Shown piece after piece: positions 9,249 to 17,758 of a stretch of 64,000 nucleotides of DNA. This DNA comes from Streptomyces sp. SID14436. GTDB lineage: Bacteria > Actinomycetota > Actinomycetes > Streptomycetales > Streptomycetaceae. The translations under genes were made by a program, and so were the position numbers. Each line of letters opens with the position of its first letter. Position 1 is the first letter of the stretch. The notes beneath the pieces were generated by a model, which saw nothing but the letters and a program-made list of their open reading frames with translations, was not told where the DNA came from and searched no databases. The DNA lies in assembly GCF_010548465.1 (NCBI RefSeq), contig NZ_JAAGMD010000725.1:26617-90616 (forward strand), written 5' to 3'.

Positions 9249-10567
9249 CGCGTCGTCTCCGCTGCAGTGGTGTCGGTCCCGGACAGCAGGCCTGAGCGGT
9301 CGAGGCCGTCGAGGGGGCGGCCGTCGAGGGCCGCGGTCAGCAGGGTCTCCTCGCAGCACGGTGCCGGGTCGTCCAGGTCGGGTTCGGCTTGCAGATGTGC
9401 GAGGGCGGTCATGGCGCGGTCCAGGGCCAGGCCGGTGGTTCCGCGGCCGGGCAGGTAGTCGCGCAGCAGCTCTTCGATGCCGGGCAGGTCGGTGGAGGTC
9501 TGCCGCTGCTCCGGCACGGTCTCGATGGCCGTGGCGCGGCGTTCGTCGACGGCGACGAGTGTTGCCCGCGGCAGCATCTTGGCCAGGGTGTCCGGCAGGA
9601 ACGGGTCGGGGACCTCGACGTTCACCACCGCCTTCACCCAGGCGTCGTTGACCCGGCCGGCGCGTTGCGCGATTTCTTCCAGGGTGCCCTCCAGGCGGAC
9701 CAGGCGGCGGCCGGAGGTCAGGGGAACGAGTTCGATGCGGGGCGTGCCGGTCGGGCCGACCTCGGCCAGGACCACGCTTTTGGTGTCGCCGCTCTCGCCG
9801 AAGTCCATCTGCAGGGGGCTGCCGGCGTAGTGGGCCGGGTATCCGGCGCGCTGGACGCGCTGCGGTTTGTGGATGTGGCCGAGGGCGCCGTAGGCGACGT
9901 CGGGCAGGTCGGCGGCAGCTGTCGCGTAGTCGTCGGCGATGGAGATCTTCCGCTCCGAGTAGGAGGGAAGGGCCCCTTCGACGAACAGGTGGGCGGCGAA
10001 GACCAGGACATCCCGGGCGCCGCGCCCTGCGGCGAGGCGGCGGTAGACGTCGGCCTGGACGGTGCGCAGCCGCTCGGCGTAGGTCGCGGTCGTCAGGGCG
10101 GGGTCGGCGAAGTCGTAGGCGAACCGGTTGGGGTGCAGGTACGGCAGTGCGCCGATGCGCAGTGTCAATTCCCCGTCCTGGGCGGGGTAGTCGGCCACCA
10201 GCAGCCCGTCGGGGCGGGCGTCGGTGGCGAAGCGGACCCGGGCCTGTCCGGCTTCGCCGACGTCCATGCCGTTCAGGATGAACTCCAGGAAGGCCAGGAC
10301 GTTGCGGGTGTCGTGGTTGCCGGCGACGACGACCACGGGGGCGATCGCGCCGAGGCGGTGCAGCGCCTGCGCCGCGCGGCGCAGGTCGTCCAGGCCGGGC
10401 CGGGAGGTGTCGAACAGGTCGCCGCTGTGCACGATCAGGTCGGGGGCGAAGCCGGCGGCGATGTCGATGATTTCGTCCAGGACGGCGTCTACTTCTGTGT
10501 CGCGTCGGTGGCGGCCGAGCTGGCGGCCCAGGTGCCAGTCGGAGGTGTGGAAGATGCGTCCCGTCAC
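9245..10567 (-). CDS. sbcD: SbcD/Mre11-type nuclease
   Basis: A 440-residue metallophosphoesterase. It shows the five phosphoesterase blocks: SDWHLG (about 9-14), HSGDLFD, GNHD, AHLF, and GHIHKPQ, which together bind two Mn ions in Mre11/SbcD. The C-terminal part forms the capping region. I choose GTG at 10567 because the protein starts VTGRIFHTSDWH there and a GGAG ribosome binding site lies six bases upstream; an in-frame ATG at 10621 would add 18 unconserved residues and intrude on the divergent promoter. The gene leads a two-gene operon with sbcC and is transcribed divergently from the nuclease-helicase operon at 10666. The pair acts on double-strand breaks, hairpins and protein-blocked ends. 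Confidence 0.92.
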   Translation of the reverse strand: MTGRIFHTSDWHLGRQLGRHRRDTEVDAVLDEIIDIAAGFAPDLIVHSGDLFDTSRPGLDDLRRAAQALHRLGAIAPVVVVAGNHDTRNVLAFLEFILNGMDVGEAGQARVRFATDARPDGLLVADYPAQDGELTLRIGALPYLHPNRFAYDFADPALTTATYAERLRTVQADVYRRLAAGRGARDVLVFAAHLFVEGALPSYSERKISIADDYATAAADLPDVAYGALGHIHKPQRVQRAGYPAHYAGSPLQMDFGESGDTKSVVLAEVGPTGTPRIELVPLTSGRRLVRLEGTLEEIAQRAGRVNDAWVKAVVNVEVPDPFLPDTLAKMLPRATLVAVDERRATAIETVPEQRQTSTDLPGIEELLRDYLPGRGTTGLALDRAMTALAHLQAEPDLDDPAPCCEETLLTAALDGRPLDGLDRSGLLSGTDTTAAETTR

Positions 10568-10665
10568 GGGTGTCTCCAGGAGGGCCGGGGGTTCGATGGC
10601 GCCGACTGTACACGGAATCACAGGAAGAAGTCTGGAAAATCTGGAACTCTGGTAACGTCGGGGTC
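10568..10665. promoter_or_regulatory. Divergent promoter region with three TCTGG repeats
   Basis: This 98-base gap separates sbcD (minus) from the four-gene plus-strand operon. On the plus strand TCTGGA occurs at 10631 and 10640 and TCTGGT at 10648, a spacing of 9 and 8 bases. TAACGT at 10653-10658 could be a -10 element only about eight bases before the ATG, which would give a nearly leaderless message. The repeats could be an operator controlling both directions. This is visible pattern plus inference. Confidence 0.35.
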
Positions 10666-11508
10666 ATGAGTGATCCTCTGGACGCCTTGGAGAAGAGCAT
10701 CAGCACCCTGCGCCGCGCAATCCGCGACGCTTCCGCCGCAGGCGACAGCGAGCGCGCCGGCGAGCTGCGGGCGCAGCTCCGCCGCGCCGAGCGCGCCTGG
10801 GACGCCCTGATCGACACCGGCGAACCAGCCCCCGCGCCGCTGCCCCGCACCGTGCCGACCACACCACCGGCTGCCTTCGGCTCGCAGCTTCCGGCACGCG
10901 AACACGTCCACCGCGCGCTGATGCTGCTCGGCACACCGGCCGCCCCCAAGCTGATCGTGGGGGTGCACGAGGCGTTCTTCCCCGGCGAGTTGTCCGCGTC
11001 CAAGCTGTCCAGCCTGCGCCGGGACGAGGCGCGGTCCTATCAGTCCAGCCCCGGAGCCCGGCCCTACTATCTCTGCTCGGCACTGGCCCACGACCTGCTG
11101 ACTCCGGTACGGGCGCTGCTCACCATCAGCACCTGGCCGCTGGAACAGCGCATCATCGGCCCGCTGTCCCCACGCGTCGACTTCCTCACCGGAGCCATCC
11201 GCATCGCCGAGGCTGTTCACGCCGCCGAGTCGTCAGCCGGAGGCGAACCCAGCGCTGCGGCCCTGCGGCTGCTGTGGCGCTTCGCCGCGAACATCCCCGA
11301 CGCGATGCCCTCGAGTGCCCCGGGACGAGAGAGCGCACTGGATACGCAGCAAGTGATCGACGCCGCCCGGACCGAGCTGGCCGTGCACCTCGACGCCGAC
11401 CGCGCAGTCCGCTCCGAAGCCTCACGGCGGGCCCGCACGCTGCACGAAGCCCAGCAACTGTTCGGCGCACCCCCGCAGAACGTCACGCCTCTGCGGGCCC
11501 GGGCCTGA
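10666..11508 (+). CDS. Coiled-coil plus winged-helix-like protein of the repair island
   Basis: A 280-residue protein of no recognised family. The ATG at 10666 is used because it opens a well-formed amphipathic helix; earlier in-frame codons would reach into the promoter. Residues 1-45 form a charged helix with heptad-like spacing, residues 46-70 are Pro/Ala-rich linker, and about 75-190 look like a winged-helix fold with an Arg-rich stretch (SKLSSLRRDEARSY). The C-terminus is again helical. It begins the operon that continues with a Cas4-like nuclease, so it may be a DNA-binding subunit or regulator of that machinery. No catalytic motif is visible. Confidence 0.6.
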   Translation: MSDPLDALEKSISTLRRAIRDASAAGDSERAGELRAQLRRAERAWDALIDTGEPAPAPLPRTVPTTPPAAFGSQLPAREHVHRALMLLGTPAAPKLIVGVHEAFFPGELSASKLSSLRRDEARSYQSSPGARPYYLCSALAHDLLTPVRALLTISTWPLEQRIIGPLSPRVDFLTGAIRIAEAVHAAESSAGGEPSAAALRLLWRFAANIPDAMPSSAPGRESALDTQQVIDAARTELAVHLDADRAVRSEASRRARTLHEAQQLFGAPPQNVTPLRARA

Positions 11509-11543
11509 CCCCCGTCCCCTCCCCCGCAAGGATCTCCACCACC

Positions 11544-12701
11544 GTGAAACCACCCGTCGACGGCCGCCTGGACGCACTGCGCGGATCTTCACCACGGCTG
11601 TCCTACAACGCCCGGTCGCTGGCCGCCCTGGAGAACAACCCGCGCTGCACGCTGCGGGCCCTGCTGGACGCCTCCGGATCCGACAAGGCCACGATCGCCG
11701 CGCACATCGGCTACCCGTCCCCCTTCGGCCAGTCCGCCTTCGCCTTCGCCCGCGGCAACGCCTTCGAGGCGATGGTGAAGGACAATGGATGCGCCGAACT
11801 CCTGCGCGTCCTGCGCGAGACCCTCAAGCTGACGCTGCCCGAGGTGGCCTACCTGGACCTGAACGAGGTCGGCGGCGCCGGCGACAACGACGCCCGCCAC
11901 AATCGCACCACCGAAGTCCTGCTGCAGGCGGCCCGGGGAACCGGCGAGGGCACCCTGTTCGATCACCCGCTGCTGCACCTACAGGTCGGCGGCGAGGGTG
12001 CGTTCCTGGAACCGGACCTGGTCGCCTTCCGCATCGACGGCCGCTTCTACATCGTTGAGATCAAGAGCTTCCCGATCATCGACGGGCAGGCCGACCCGGC
12101 ACAGGTGCGGGCGGCCACGACCCAGGCATGCGCCTACATCATCGCGTTGCGCGCCCTCCTCGCGCAGCACGGGATCAGCACGGAGGCCGTGTCCGACACC
12201 ATCGTGCTGGTCGCACCGAAGGACTTCACCAACCGGCCGACCGCGGCGTTCGTGGACGCCCGCAAGCAGGTTGCCGCCCTGACCCGCCAGCTGTCCCGCA
12301 TCGAGCGCATCAGCGACCTCGTGGACCTGCTGCCCGACGGGCTGACCTTCGACCTCGACCTCGACCTCACCCTCCCCAAGAAGAAGCAACGGCCCCGCCG
12401 CCCGGCCGAAGAACTGGCCGCGGCCGTGGAGCAGGTGCCCGCGACGTACCGCCCGGACTGCCTCAACCATTGCGAGATGGCCTTCCACTGCCGCGCCCAC
12501 GCCCGGTCGGAGGCCTCGCTGGACGTGCTCGGCCCCGCGGTGCGCGAGCAACTCGGCGGCATCGACACCGCCACCATGGCCCTGGGACTGGCCCGCGGCC
12601 ATCTGACACCGACAGAAGATCAGAGCGACATAGCAGCCGCGCTGCGGCACGCCGCCCGGCTGCGCGACGAGTTGACCAGGGCCTACGGGGGTGCTGCATG
12701 A
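11544..12701 (+). CDS. Cas4/AddB-like PD-(D/E)XK nuclease with Fe-S cluster
   Basis: A 385-residue RecB-family nuclease. The core has EPD with Asp158 and VEIK with Glu172 and Lys174, the PD-(D/E)XK signature. One cysteine near the N-terminus (Cys35, in NNPRC) and three near the C-terminus (Cys306, Cys310, Cys316, spacing C-x3-C-x5-C) bracket the nuclease domain, the arrangement that holds a [4Fe-4S] cluster in Cas4, AddB and Dna2. I place the start at GTG 11544 because AAGGA lies about ten bases upstream and the preceding in-frame codons lie inside the upstream gene in another frame. The stop overlaps the next start (ATGA at 12698-12701). Expected activity is single-strand or end-directed DNA cleavage. 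The separate helicase two genes on suggests a split Dna2- or AddAB-like end-resection machine. Confidence 0.85.
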   Translation: MKPPVDGRLDALRGSSPRLSYNARSLAALENNPRCTLRALLDASGSDKATIAAHIGYPSPFGQSAFAFARGNAFEAMVKDNGCAELLRVLRETLKLTLPEVAYLDLNEVGGAGDNDARHNRTTEVLLQAARGTGEGTLFDHPLLHLQVGGEGAFLEPDLVAFRIDGRFYIVEIKSFPIIDGQADPAQVRAATTQACAYIIALRALLAQHGISTEAVSDTIVLVAPKDFTNRPTAAFVDARKQVAALTRQLSRIERISDLVDLLPDGLTFDLDLDLTLPKKKQRPRRPAEELAAAVEQVPATYRPDCLNHCEMAFHCRAHARSEASLDVLGPAVREQLGGIDTATMALGLARGHLTPTEDQSDIAAALRHAARLRDELTRAYGGAA

Positions 12702-14206
12702 GCATGCTGTCGGCGCTGGCGCACGCGGAGGCGATGGAAACCATGACGGCCATCCCCCAGACCGCGTTCCGCCACCACCGCCTGTCGGACCGCCCACTGG
12801 TCGTCATTCCACTGACGATGGCCGGCGAAGCCGGGGCCCCGCTGGCAGCCATGGTCGGCACCACCAAGAGGGACATGACCCTGCTGGTCGTGCCGCAGCC
12901 CCGCAACCGTGACCAGCGGTTCGCCTTCGCCGCCGACTTGGGCCGGCGCGTGATGGACTACATCGACTCCCACCGCCAGGACCGCCGCGGCGAAGGCGAA
13001 CGCTCCCGGTACACCGACGTGCCGCAGATCCTCGTCCCCAATCCGGGCGGCATCAAGGCGCTGGCCGACCTCGGCCGCATGTGCCGCTTCCGCTCGACCT
13101 CCGGCCCCTACGCCGTGCCGGACGTCGTTCCCGAGTTCGGCATGTGGCTGACCTTCCTGGTCGAGACCGCCGAGATGGCCGGCACCTCCATGCTGCGCCC
13201 CCTGACCACGCTGCTCACCGAACACTGGGCCACCGGCCAAAGCGCGCTGGAGGACCAGAACCTGGCCTCGCTCATGGCCTGGATCGCTCCCCCGCCCGGG
13301 GTGAGCGTCCAGCAGGCCCTGGAGGAGGCGGAGAACCCGGACGTCTGCCCGCCGGCCGGCCCGGCGACGTCCCCGGAGTTCGACAACCGCGATCTGGCAC
13401 CAGCCATCAAACGGTTCGACGCTGCTCACATACTCGGCGACCCGCAGGCGTTGGCCGCCGCCCAGAGGGAGCTGTCCGATCTGATCGCTGACCAGATCAA
13501 GCCCACCTGGCGCTTGATGTGGACGGCCATCTCGCTGCTGCGGTCCGTCCCCGAGGCACCACAGACCACCCGGCGCCTCGACCGCGACTGCCGGCTCTTC
13601 ACCGGCTACTCCGACTACCGGGACGCCGGCGGCCTCCCCCAACGCGCGCGGGACAACGCGATCGGCGCGGCACGGCGCCTGAGTCAACTCGAGCGGGCCC
13701 TGGCCGACTTCGAGGCCGCCATGGCCTTCGACGACCCATTCGTGCTGGCCGACTGGCGCAGCGGCGGAGAGGCATTCGCCGGAACGGTTGTGGAGGCCGA
13801 GGCCGACCGGATCGTCACCACGGCCAAGAACAGGCGGGTGCCGCGCCCGCGCGCCACCGTCCGCACCCAGGACCCTCTGCGCCTGGCCCCCGGCACCAAG
13901 CTGGTCAGCCCGTCCATGCCGGCCGGCCACAAGGCCGTCATCGTCTCCGTTCTCCCCGACGGCGAGGCGACACTCGTCACGGTGGAGGTCACCGCCGGAA
14001 TGGGCCGAGCCCGCACTCCGAAGGCGGGCACCGTTCCAGTCCTGGACCAGGACATCGCCTACCTTCCCGACCCGGGGTGGCGCCCGACACCGAACTTCCC
14101 GGACTCCGATCGCACCCCGTGGACGCACAGCGTCACCGCCGATGGTCCGGACGACGCAGGCGTGCCCGAGGACGCCGCCGCAGAGGAGTGGGGACATGAA
14201 AACTGA
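12698..14206 (+). CDS. Unrecognised 502-residue protein between nuclease and helicase
   Basis: I do not recognise this family. The ATG at 12698 overlaps the stop of the nuclease gene, and the 3' end overlaps the helicase start at 14196 by 11 bases, so it is made in step with both and is probably part of the same complex. The protein is soluble, with no signal or membrane segment. Its first 150 residues alternate beta and helix (IPLTMAGEAG, LLVVPQPR), the middle is helical with Trp-rich turns, and the stretch around 350-430 looks like a small beta-rich domain followed by an acidic tail. No nuclease, helicase or nucleotide-binding motif is apparent. It could be a recruiter, like the non-catalytic subunits of other resection machines. 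Confidence 0.7.
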   Translation: MSMLSALAHAEAMETMTAIPQTAFRHHRLSDRPLVVIPLTMAGEAGAPLAAMVGTTKRDMTLLVVPQPRNRDQRFAFAADLGRRVMDYIDSHRQDRRGEGERSRYTDVPQILVPNPGGIKALADLGRMCRFRSTSGPYAVPDVVPEFGMWLTFLVETAEMAGTSMLRPLTTLLTEHWATGQSALEDQNLASLMAWIAPPPGVSVQQALEEAENPDVCPPAGPATSPEFDNRDLAPAIKRFDAAHILGDPQALAAAQRELSDLIADQIKPTWRLMWTAISLLRSVPEAPQTTRRLDRDCRLFTGYSDYRDAGGLPQRARDNAIGAARRLSQLERALADFEAAMAFDDPFVLADWRSGGEAFAGTVVEAEADRIVTTAKNRRVPRPRATVRTQDPLRLAPGTKLVSPSMPAGHKAVIVSVLPDGEATLVTVEVTAGMGRARTPKAGTVPVLDQDIAYLPDPGWRPTPNFPDSDRTPWTHSVTADGPDDAGVPEDAAAEEWGHEN

Positions 14207-15524
14207 CAGCACCGCCGCCGCGAGCGCCGCCACAACGGCGATCCTGTCCGATCTGGCCGACGCCCGCCACCAGGCCGTCGTCGTCGACTCTCCGCCCGGC
14301 GCCGGCAAGAGCACCCTCGTGGTCCGCGCTGCCCAGGAACTCGCCGCGGGCGGCGAACGGCCAATCATCATCGCTCAGACAAACAATCAGGTCGACGACC
14401 TGATCAAGAAGCTCGCCGGCAGCCACCCTGGCATCGCCCTCGGCCGCCTGAGTGCCAGTGACTACAGCCCGCCGCCAGCACTGGACGGGCTGACGAACAC
14501 CATCATCGGCCGCACCCTGACCGATCTGTCCGGCTGTCAGATCATCGTCGGCACCTCCGCCAAGTGGGCCACCGTGCGCGATGGCACATTCGGCTGGGCG
14601 ATCCTGGACGAGGCCTACCAAATGCGCTCGGACATGCTGCTGCAGCTCGTCGAACGCTTCGAGAGGGGCCTGTTCGTCGGCGACCCCGGCCAGCTGGACC
14701 CGTTCACGATCGTCGACACCGAGCGCTGGATCGGGCTGCCGCACGACCCAACGCAAAACGGCGTCAGCGTGATGCTAGAGCACAACCCACACATCCCCGT
14801 GCACCGGCTGCCGGTGTCCTGGCGCCTGCCCTCCTCCGCCGCCCCCACCATCTCCCAGGCCTTCTACCCGTTCACCGACTTCGCCGCCGGAACCAACAAC
14901 GGCACCCGCGCACTGGAGTTCCGCACACCCGGACTCCGCAAAACCTGCCTGGACGAGACCCTTGCGATGGCCTTCACCACCGGCTGGGCCCTGCACGAGC
15001 TGCCCCGCCGTCACGTTCCGCGCACCGACACCGAAACCATCCAGTCAGCCGCGCACCTCGCCGAACGGCTCTTGACCCGCGGAGCAGTCGCCACCTGCGA
15101 AAACAACCCCGCCGGCCGCGACCTGGGCGCCGCCGACATCGCCATCGGCGTCGCCCACCGAGACCAGGCCGACCTGGTCCGCGCTGCCCTCACCAGGACC
15201 GGGCACCCGGACGCACCAAGGGTGGCGGTCGACACCGCGAACCGGCTGCAGGGCCGCGAGTTCGAAGTCGTCATCGTCGTACACCCGCTGTCCGGCCGAC
15301 GCGACGCCACCGCCTTCCACCTCGAAGCCGGACGGCTGTGCGTCCTCGCCTCCCGCCACCGGCAGGCATGCATCGTCGTCGCTCGCGAGGGCATCGCCGA
15401 CCTTCTGGACAGCCACCCCTCGACCGACCCCGTGCACCTGTCCGTGCGGGCCAAATTCCCCGATGGCTGGGAAGCCAACCACGTCATGCTGGCCAAGCTC
15501 GCCCAGCACCGCGTCGCCGCATAA
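14196..15524 (+). CDS. Superfamily 1 (UPF1/DNA2-like) helicase
   Basis: A 442-residue SF1 helicase closing the four-gene operon. Motif I is GAGKST (Lys38), motif II is LDEAYQM (around residue 135), motif III is GDPGQLDPF, motif V is ANRLQGREFEVVIV and motif VI sits in CVLASRHRQACIVV. The separation of two RecA-like lobes with GDPxQLxP and LQGxEF is typical of the SF1B UPF1/DNA2/IGHMBP2 group rather than UvrD. It is short for that group, with little accessory domain. With the Cas4-like nuclease in the same operon it reproduces, as separate chains, the two catalytic parts of eukaryotic Dna2. The next sbcDC pair would supply the Mre11-Rad50 part. Confidence 0.85.
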   Translation: MKTDSTAAASAATTAILSDLADARHQAVVVDSPPGAGKSTLVVRAAQELAAGGERPIIIAQTNNQVDDLIKKLAGSHPGIALGRLSASDYSPPPALDGLTNTIIGRTLTDLSGCQIIVGTSAKWATVRDGTFGWAILDEAYQMRSDMLLQLVERFERGLFVGDPGQLDPFTIVDTERWIGLPHDPTQNGVSVMLEHNPHIPVHRLPVSWRLPSSAAPTISQAFYPFTDFAAGTNNGTRALEFRTPGLRKTCLDETLAMAFTTGWALHELPRRHVPRTDTETIQSAAHLAERLLTRGAVATCENNPAGRDLGAADIAIGVAHRDQADLVRAALTRTGHPDAPRVAVDTANRLQGREFEVVIVVHPLSGRRDATAFHLEAGRLCVLASRHRQACIVVAREGIADLLDSHPSTDPVHLSVRAKFPDGWEANHVMLAKLAQHRVAA

Positions 15525-16170
15525 CCCTGCACAGCCGCTTGCGCCCGACCTCGCATAAGCCCGCGTTCCCTCGCCTATCCCAAACAGAGTTGGTAGCCCA
15601 TCATCCCGAACGGGCGTGCTGCACAGGCAGTCTGGAGTCGGGGATGGCGGGGGTTACTGTCAGTCGATCGGCTCCTGTGGTCTGCCGGACCTGTCGCACA
15701 TCCGCCGGCCCCACATCGACAAGCCCTACCCGTGCCATCACACCCGCTGGTGCTGAACAGGCCCGGACAGCAACAGGCGGGTTCTGCGGGAGAACTGGCC
15801 GCACCCCCGCAGGACGTCCGTTTTCGGCCGAGAAGACAGAGCACGCTGAGGCGACCGGAACAGACGGCGGCGCCGAAAACCTTCGCGGCTCGGTCGCGTG
15901 TGGCCCAAGAGCGAAGCCCACGGTCATCGACCTCCTCAAGAAGACGCATGGGGTGCGCACGCTGGGAAGCAGCCTCGTACTCCGCGAAGTACCGCTGTGT
16001 CCTGACGGGTTGGGGCTACAACCTTCACCGAAGGCGCGGAAGGCGTAGCAACCCTGCCGATGATGCGGACAGCGGTTGGCCCGCAGGCGAGCCACGGATC
16101 ACTTGTGCGTCGCTGGAGGGCGGCCAGGGCGGTCCGCTACAGCACCTGTCTACGACAAGGGAGTTCGGTA
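15525..16170. other. Gene-free gap
   Basis: About 650 bases follow the helicase stop without a convincing gene. Overlapping frames exist on both strands but none has a ribosome binding site, a recognisable domain or consistent codon bias. It probably marks the edge of the repair island and leads into the insertion-sequence remnant. Confidence 0.5.
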
Positions 16171-16482
16171 AGAGGTCATCCCATTTGGCTGGGTAGGCTG
16201 TCGGGCGTGGCAGGGATCGTTGAGCGGCTGGTGCCGGACGAGTTGTGGGAGCTGTTCCAGCGCGTGGTGCCGGAGGCACCGACGCGACCCCAGGGCGGCG
16301 GCCGGCGTCGGCACGGCGACCGCGAGGTGCTGGCCGCGATCGTGTTCGTGGCCACCTCCGGCTGCACGTGGCAGCAGCTGCCCGCCTCCTCATTCGGGCC
16401 GTCCGGCGCCACGGCGCACCGCCGGTTCACCGAGTGGACCAAAGCCCGGGTGTGGGCCAGGCTGCACCGCCAGGTCACTCCG
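16171..16482 (+). pseudogene. Truncated IS5-family transposase (N-terminal part only)
   Basis: From GTG 16207 the frame encodes a typical IS5-family N-terminal domain (LVPDELWELFQ, then RREVLAAIVFVATSGCTWQQLP-like and a TEWTKARVWARLH helix). The similarity ends near 16482, where the frame enters the 3' end of the convergent membrane-protein gene. The DDE catalytic half is absent, so the element is dead. The sequence just upstream (from about 16171, GAGGTCATCCCATTTGG) looks like a left insertion-sequence end. Confidence 0.75.
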
Positions 16483-17758
16483 GCTGATGCTCGCTCCCGC
16501 CGAAGTCTGGGCTGGTGTAGTCCGGACTCGTATGTCTCGGGTGAGGGCCGGATGCGTGCTCGTCCGAACTGGTGAAACCCGGACGCGCGTATCCCAGTTG
16601 GGGGACGCAAGGGGCGGACGAGGGCTGCCCCCTGGCCGCGGCGCCGCTGGGATCGGCCAGCGCCTCCCGCAGGAAGGGCACAAGGCCACGCTCAAGCAAC
16701 GCCTGCTTCCACGCTTCCCGAGCCCGGGCCACCTCCGTATCCGGCTCACTCCCGGAGCTGTCGCTGGGCGGTGCCCCGGTGCGCAGAGCACTGCGGATCA
16801 GTACTACCGCTGCGATCAGGACGCAGGCACCGGTCACGGCACCGAAGACCCACCCGGCGGTCAGGAACGCCCGGGTGAAGCCCGGATCGGGGTCGAGCGT
16901 CCTGAGGAGGTAGCCCACGAGCAGAAAGAGGATGGCAAGTCCTCCGGACAGGACGGGTGCCAGGACTGCGACAACAGCGCCCATCCCCGCCCCCGGCGGC
17001 CCTGCGGGAGCGGCACCCAGGGTGATGGCCGTCCCGGCGAGCTCGCTCCTGGAAGATTCCGGCTCGGCAGCGTCACGCCGGCCCTGGGACGGCTTCAAGC
17101 CGTGCAGTTCCTGGCGGATCTTCACGTAGTGCTGGTACTCGGCCGCTGCTGCCGCTGTGATGCGCCCGGTGGCATTGAGCGCCATCGTGCGCAGCTGCTC
17201 ACTGCTGAGGCGCTCGCCGACCGCGGCCAGTTCCGGTCGGCGCAGCGCCTCGTCGAGGATCTTTTCGTACGCCTGTCGGTCCTCGCTCAGCAGATGCTGC
17301 GGCACGGCGTCTCGGCTGCTCCCACGACGGGGCGGCAGGCCGCGCGTGAGGGTGTGCCGGTCAACCGGCTCGGCAGTGAGGCTGGACGGACCGGTTTCGG
17401 ACGGTGCGGCCTCGTGTTGCGGATGGTGTGTGGCCATAGTGCGCTCAGCCGTCCTGTCCCCCTCCGCGGGCAGCCGTACGTGCGCTTCGGCCTGGGCCTT
17501 CGACTGTGCTTTCGCCGGAGCCTGTGCATCCGCCTCGAGCTCGGTGTCCGTGCGGGGCTGCGTCTGTACCGCCGGTGGCGGCGCCGCGTGAGCGGTGGGG
17601 GCCGGCGGGCGGACGCGGATGCCGAGCAGCGAGGCGAGGAGGCGGCGTGGCAGCCCAAGACGGCGTTGCTGTTCGGCCGTGGGCGGCCTGCGTCGTGTAC
17701 GGTCCGCGCCGAGGACGCTCGCGGCGAGGCGTCGGTGCACAGGCTGTTTCCGTGTCAT
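16475..17758 (-). CDS. Membrane protein with two predicted transmembrane helices
   Basis: A 427-residue protein, second in a two-gene minus-strand operon (start overlaps the upstream stop as ATGA at 17755-17758). The first 140 residues are Arg/Pro/Ala-rich and probably disordered, followed by a helical cytoplasmic region. Two hydrophobic segments lie near residues 255-285 and 295-330 (the second includes LIAAVVLIR). The C-terminal 60 residues are Ser/Pro-rich, and the last few repeat SPDYTSPDF-like units that overlap the dead transposase on the other strand, so the original C-terminus may have been replaced by insertion-sequence DNA. No enzymatic motif. Function unknown. Confidence 0.6.
   Translation of the reverse strand: MTRKQPVHRRLAASVLGADRTRRRPPTAEQQRRLGLPRRLLASLLGIRVRPPAPTAHAAPPPAVQTQPRTDTELEADAQAPAKAQSKAQAEAHVRLPAEGDRTAERTMATHHPQHEAAPSETGPSSLTAEPVDRHTLTRGLPPRRGSSRDAVPQHLLSEDRQAYEKILDEALRRPELAAVGERLSSEQLRTMALNATGRITAAAAAEYQHYVKIRQELHGLKPSQGRRDAAEPESSRSELAGTAITLGAAPAGPPGAGMGAVVAVLAPVLSGGLAILFLLVGYLLRTLDPDPGFTRAFLTAGWVFGAVTGACVLIAAVVLIRSALRTGAPPSDSSGSEPDTEVARAREAWKQALLERGLVPFLREALADPSGAAARGQPSSAPCVPQLGYARPGFTSSDEHASGPHPRHTSPDYTSPDFGGSEHQPE

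Noticed and set aside
6414..9458. A long plus-strand open frame opposite sbcC
   Set aside because: Gly/Val/Cys-rich shadow of a high-GC gene without any domain or start signal.
6054..11003. An open frame of 1649 codons covering sbcC and the region beyond it on the minus strand
   Set aside because: The part upstream of 9248 is low-complexity Arg/Pro sequence in a different frame of sbcD; SbcC begins at ATG 9248 with its P-loop.
14564..16048. A 494-codon plus-strand frame overlapping the helicase end and the following gap
   Set aside because: Composition is Arg/Pro/His-rich and without motifs; the coding frame of the helicase is clear.
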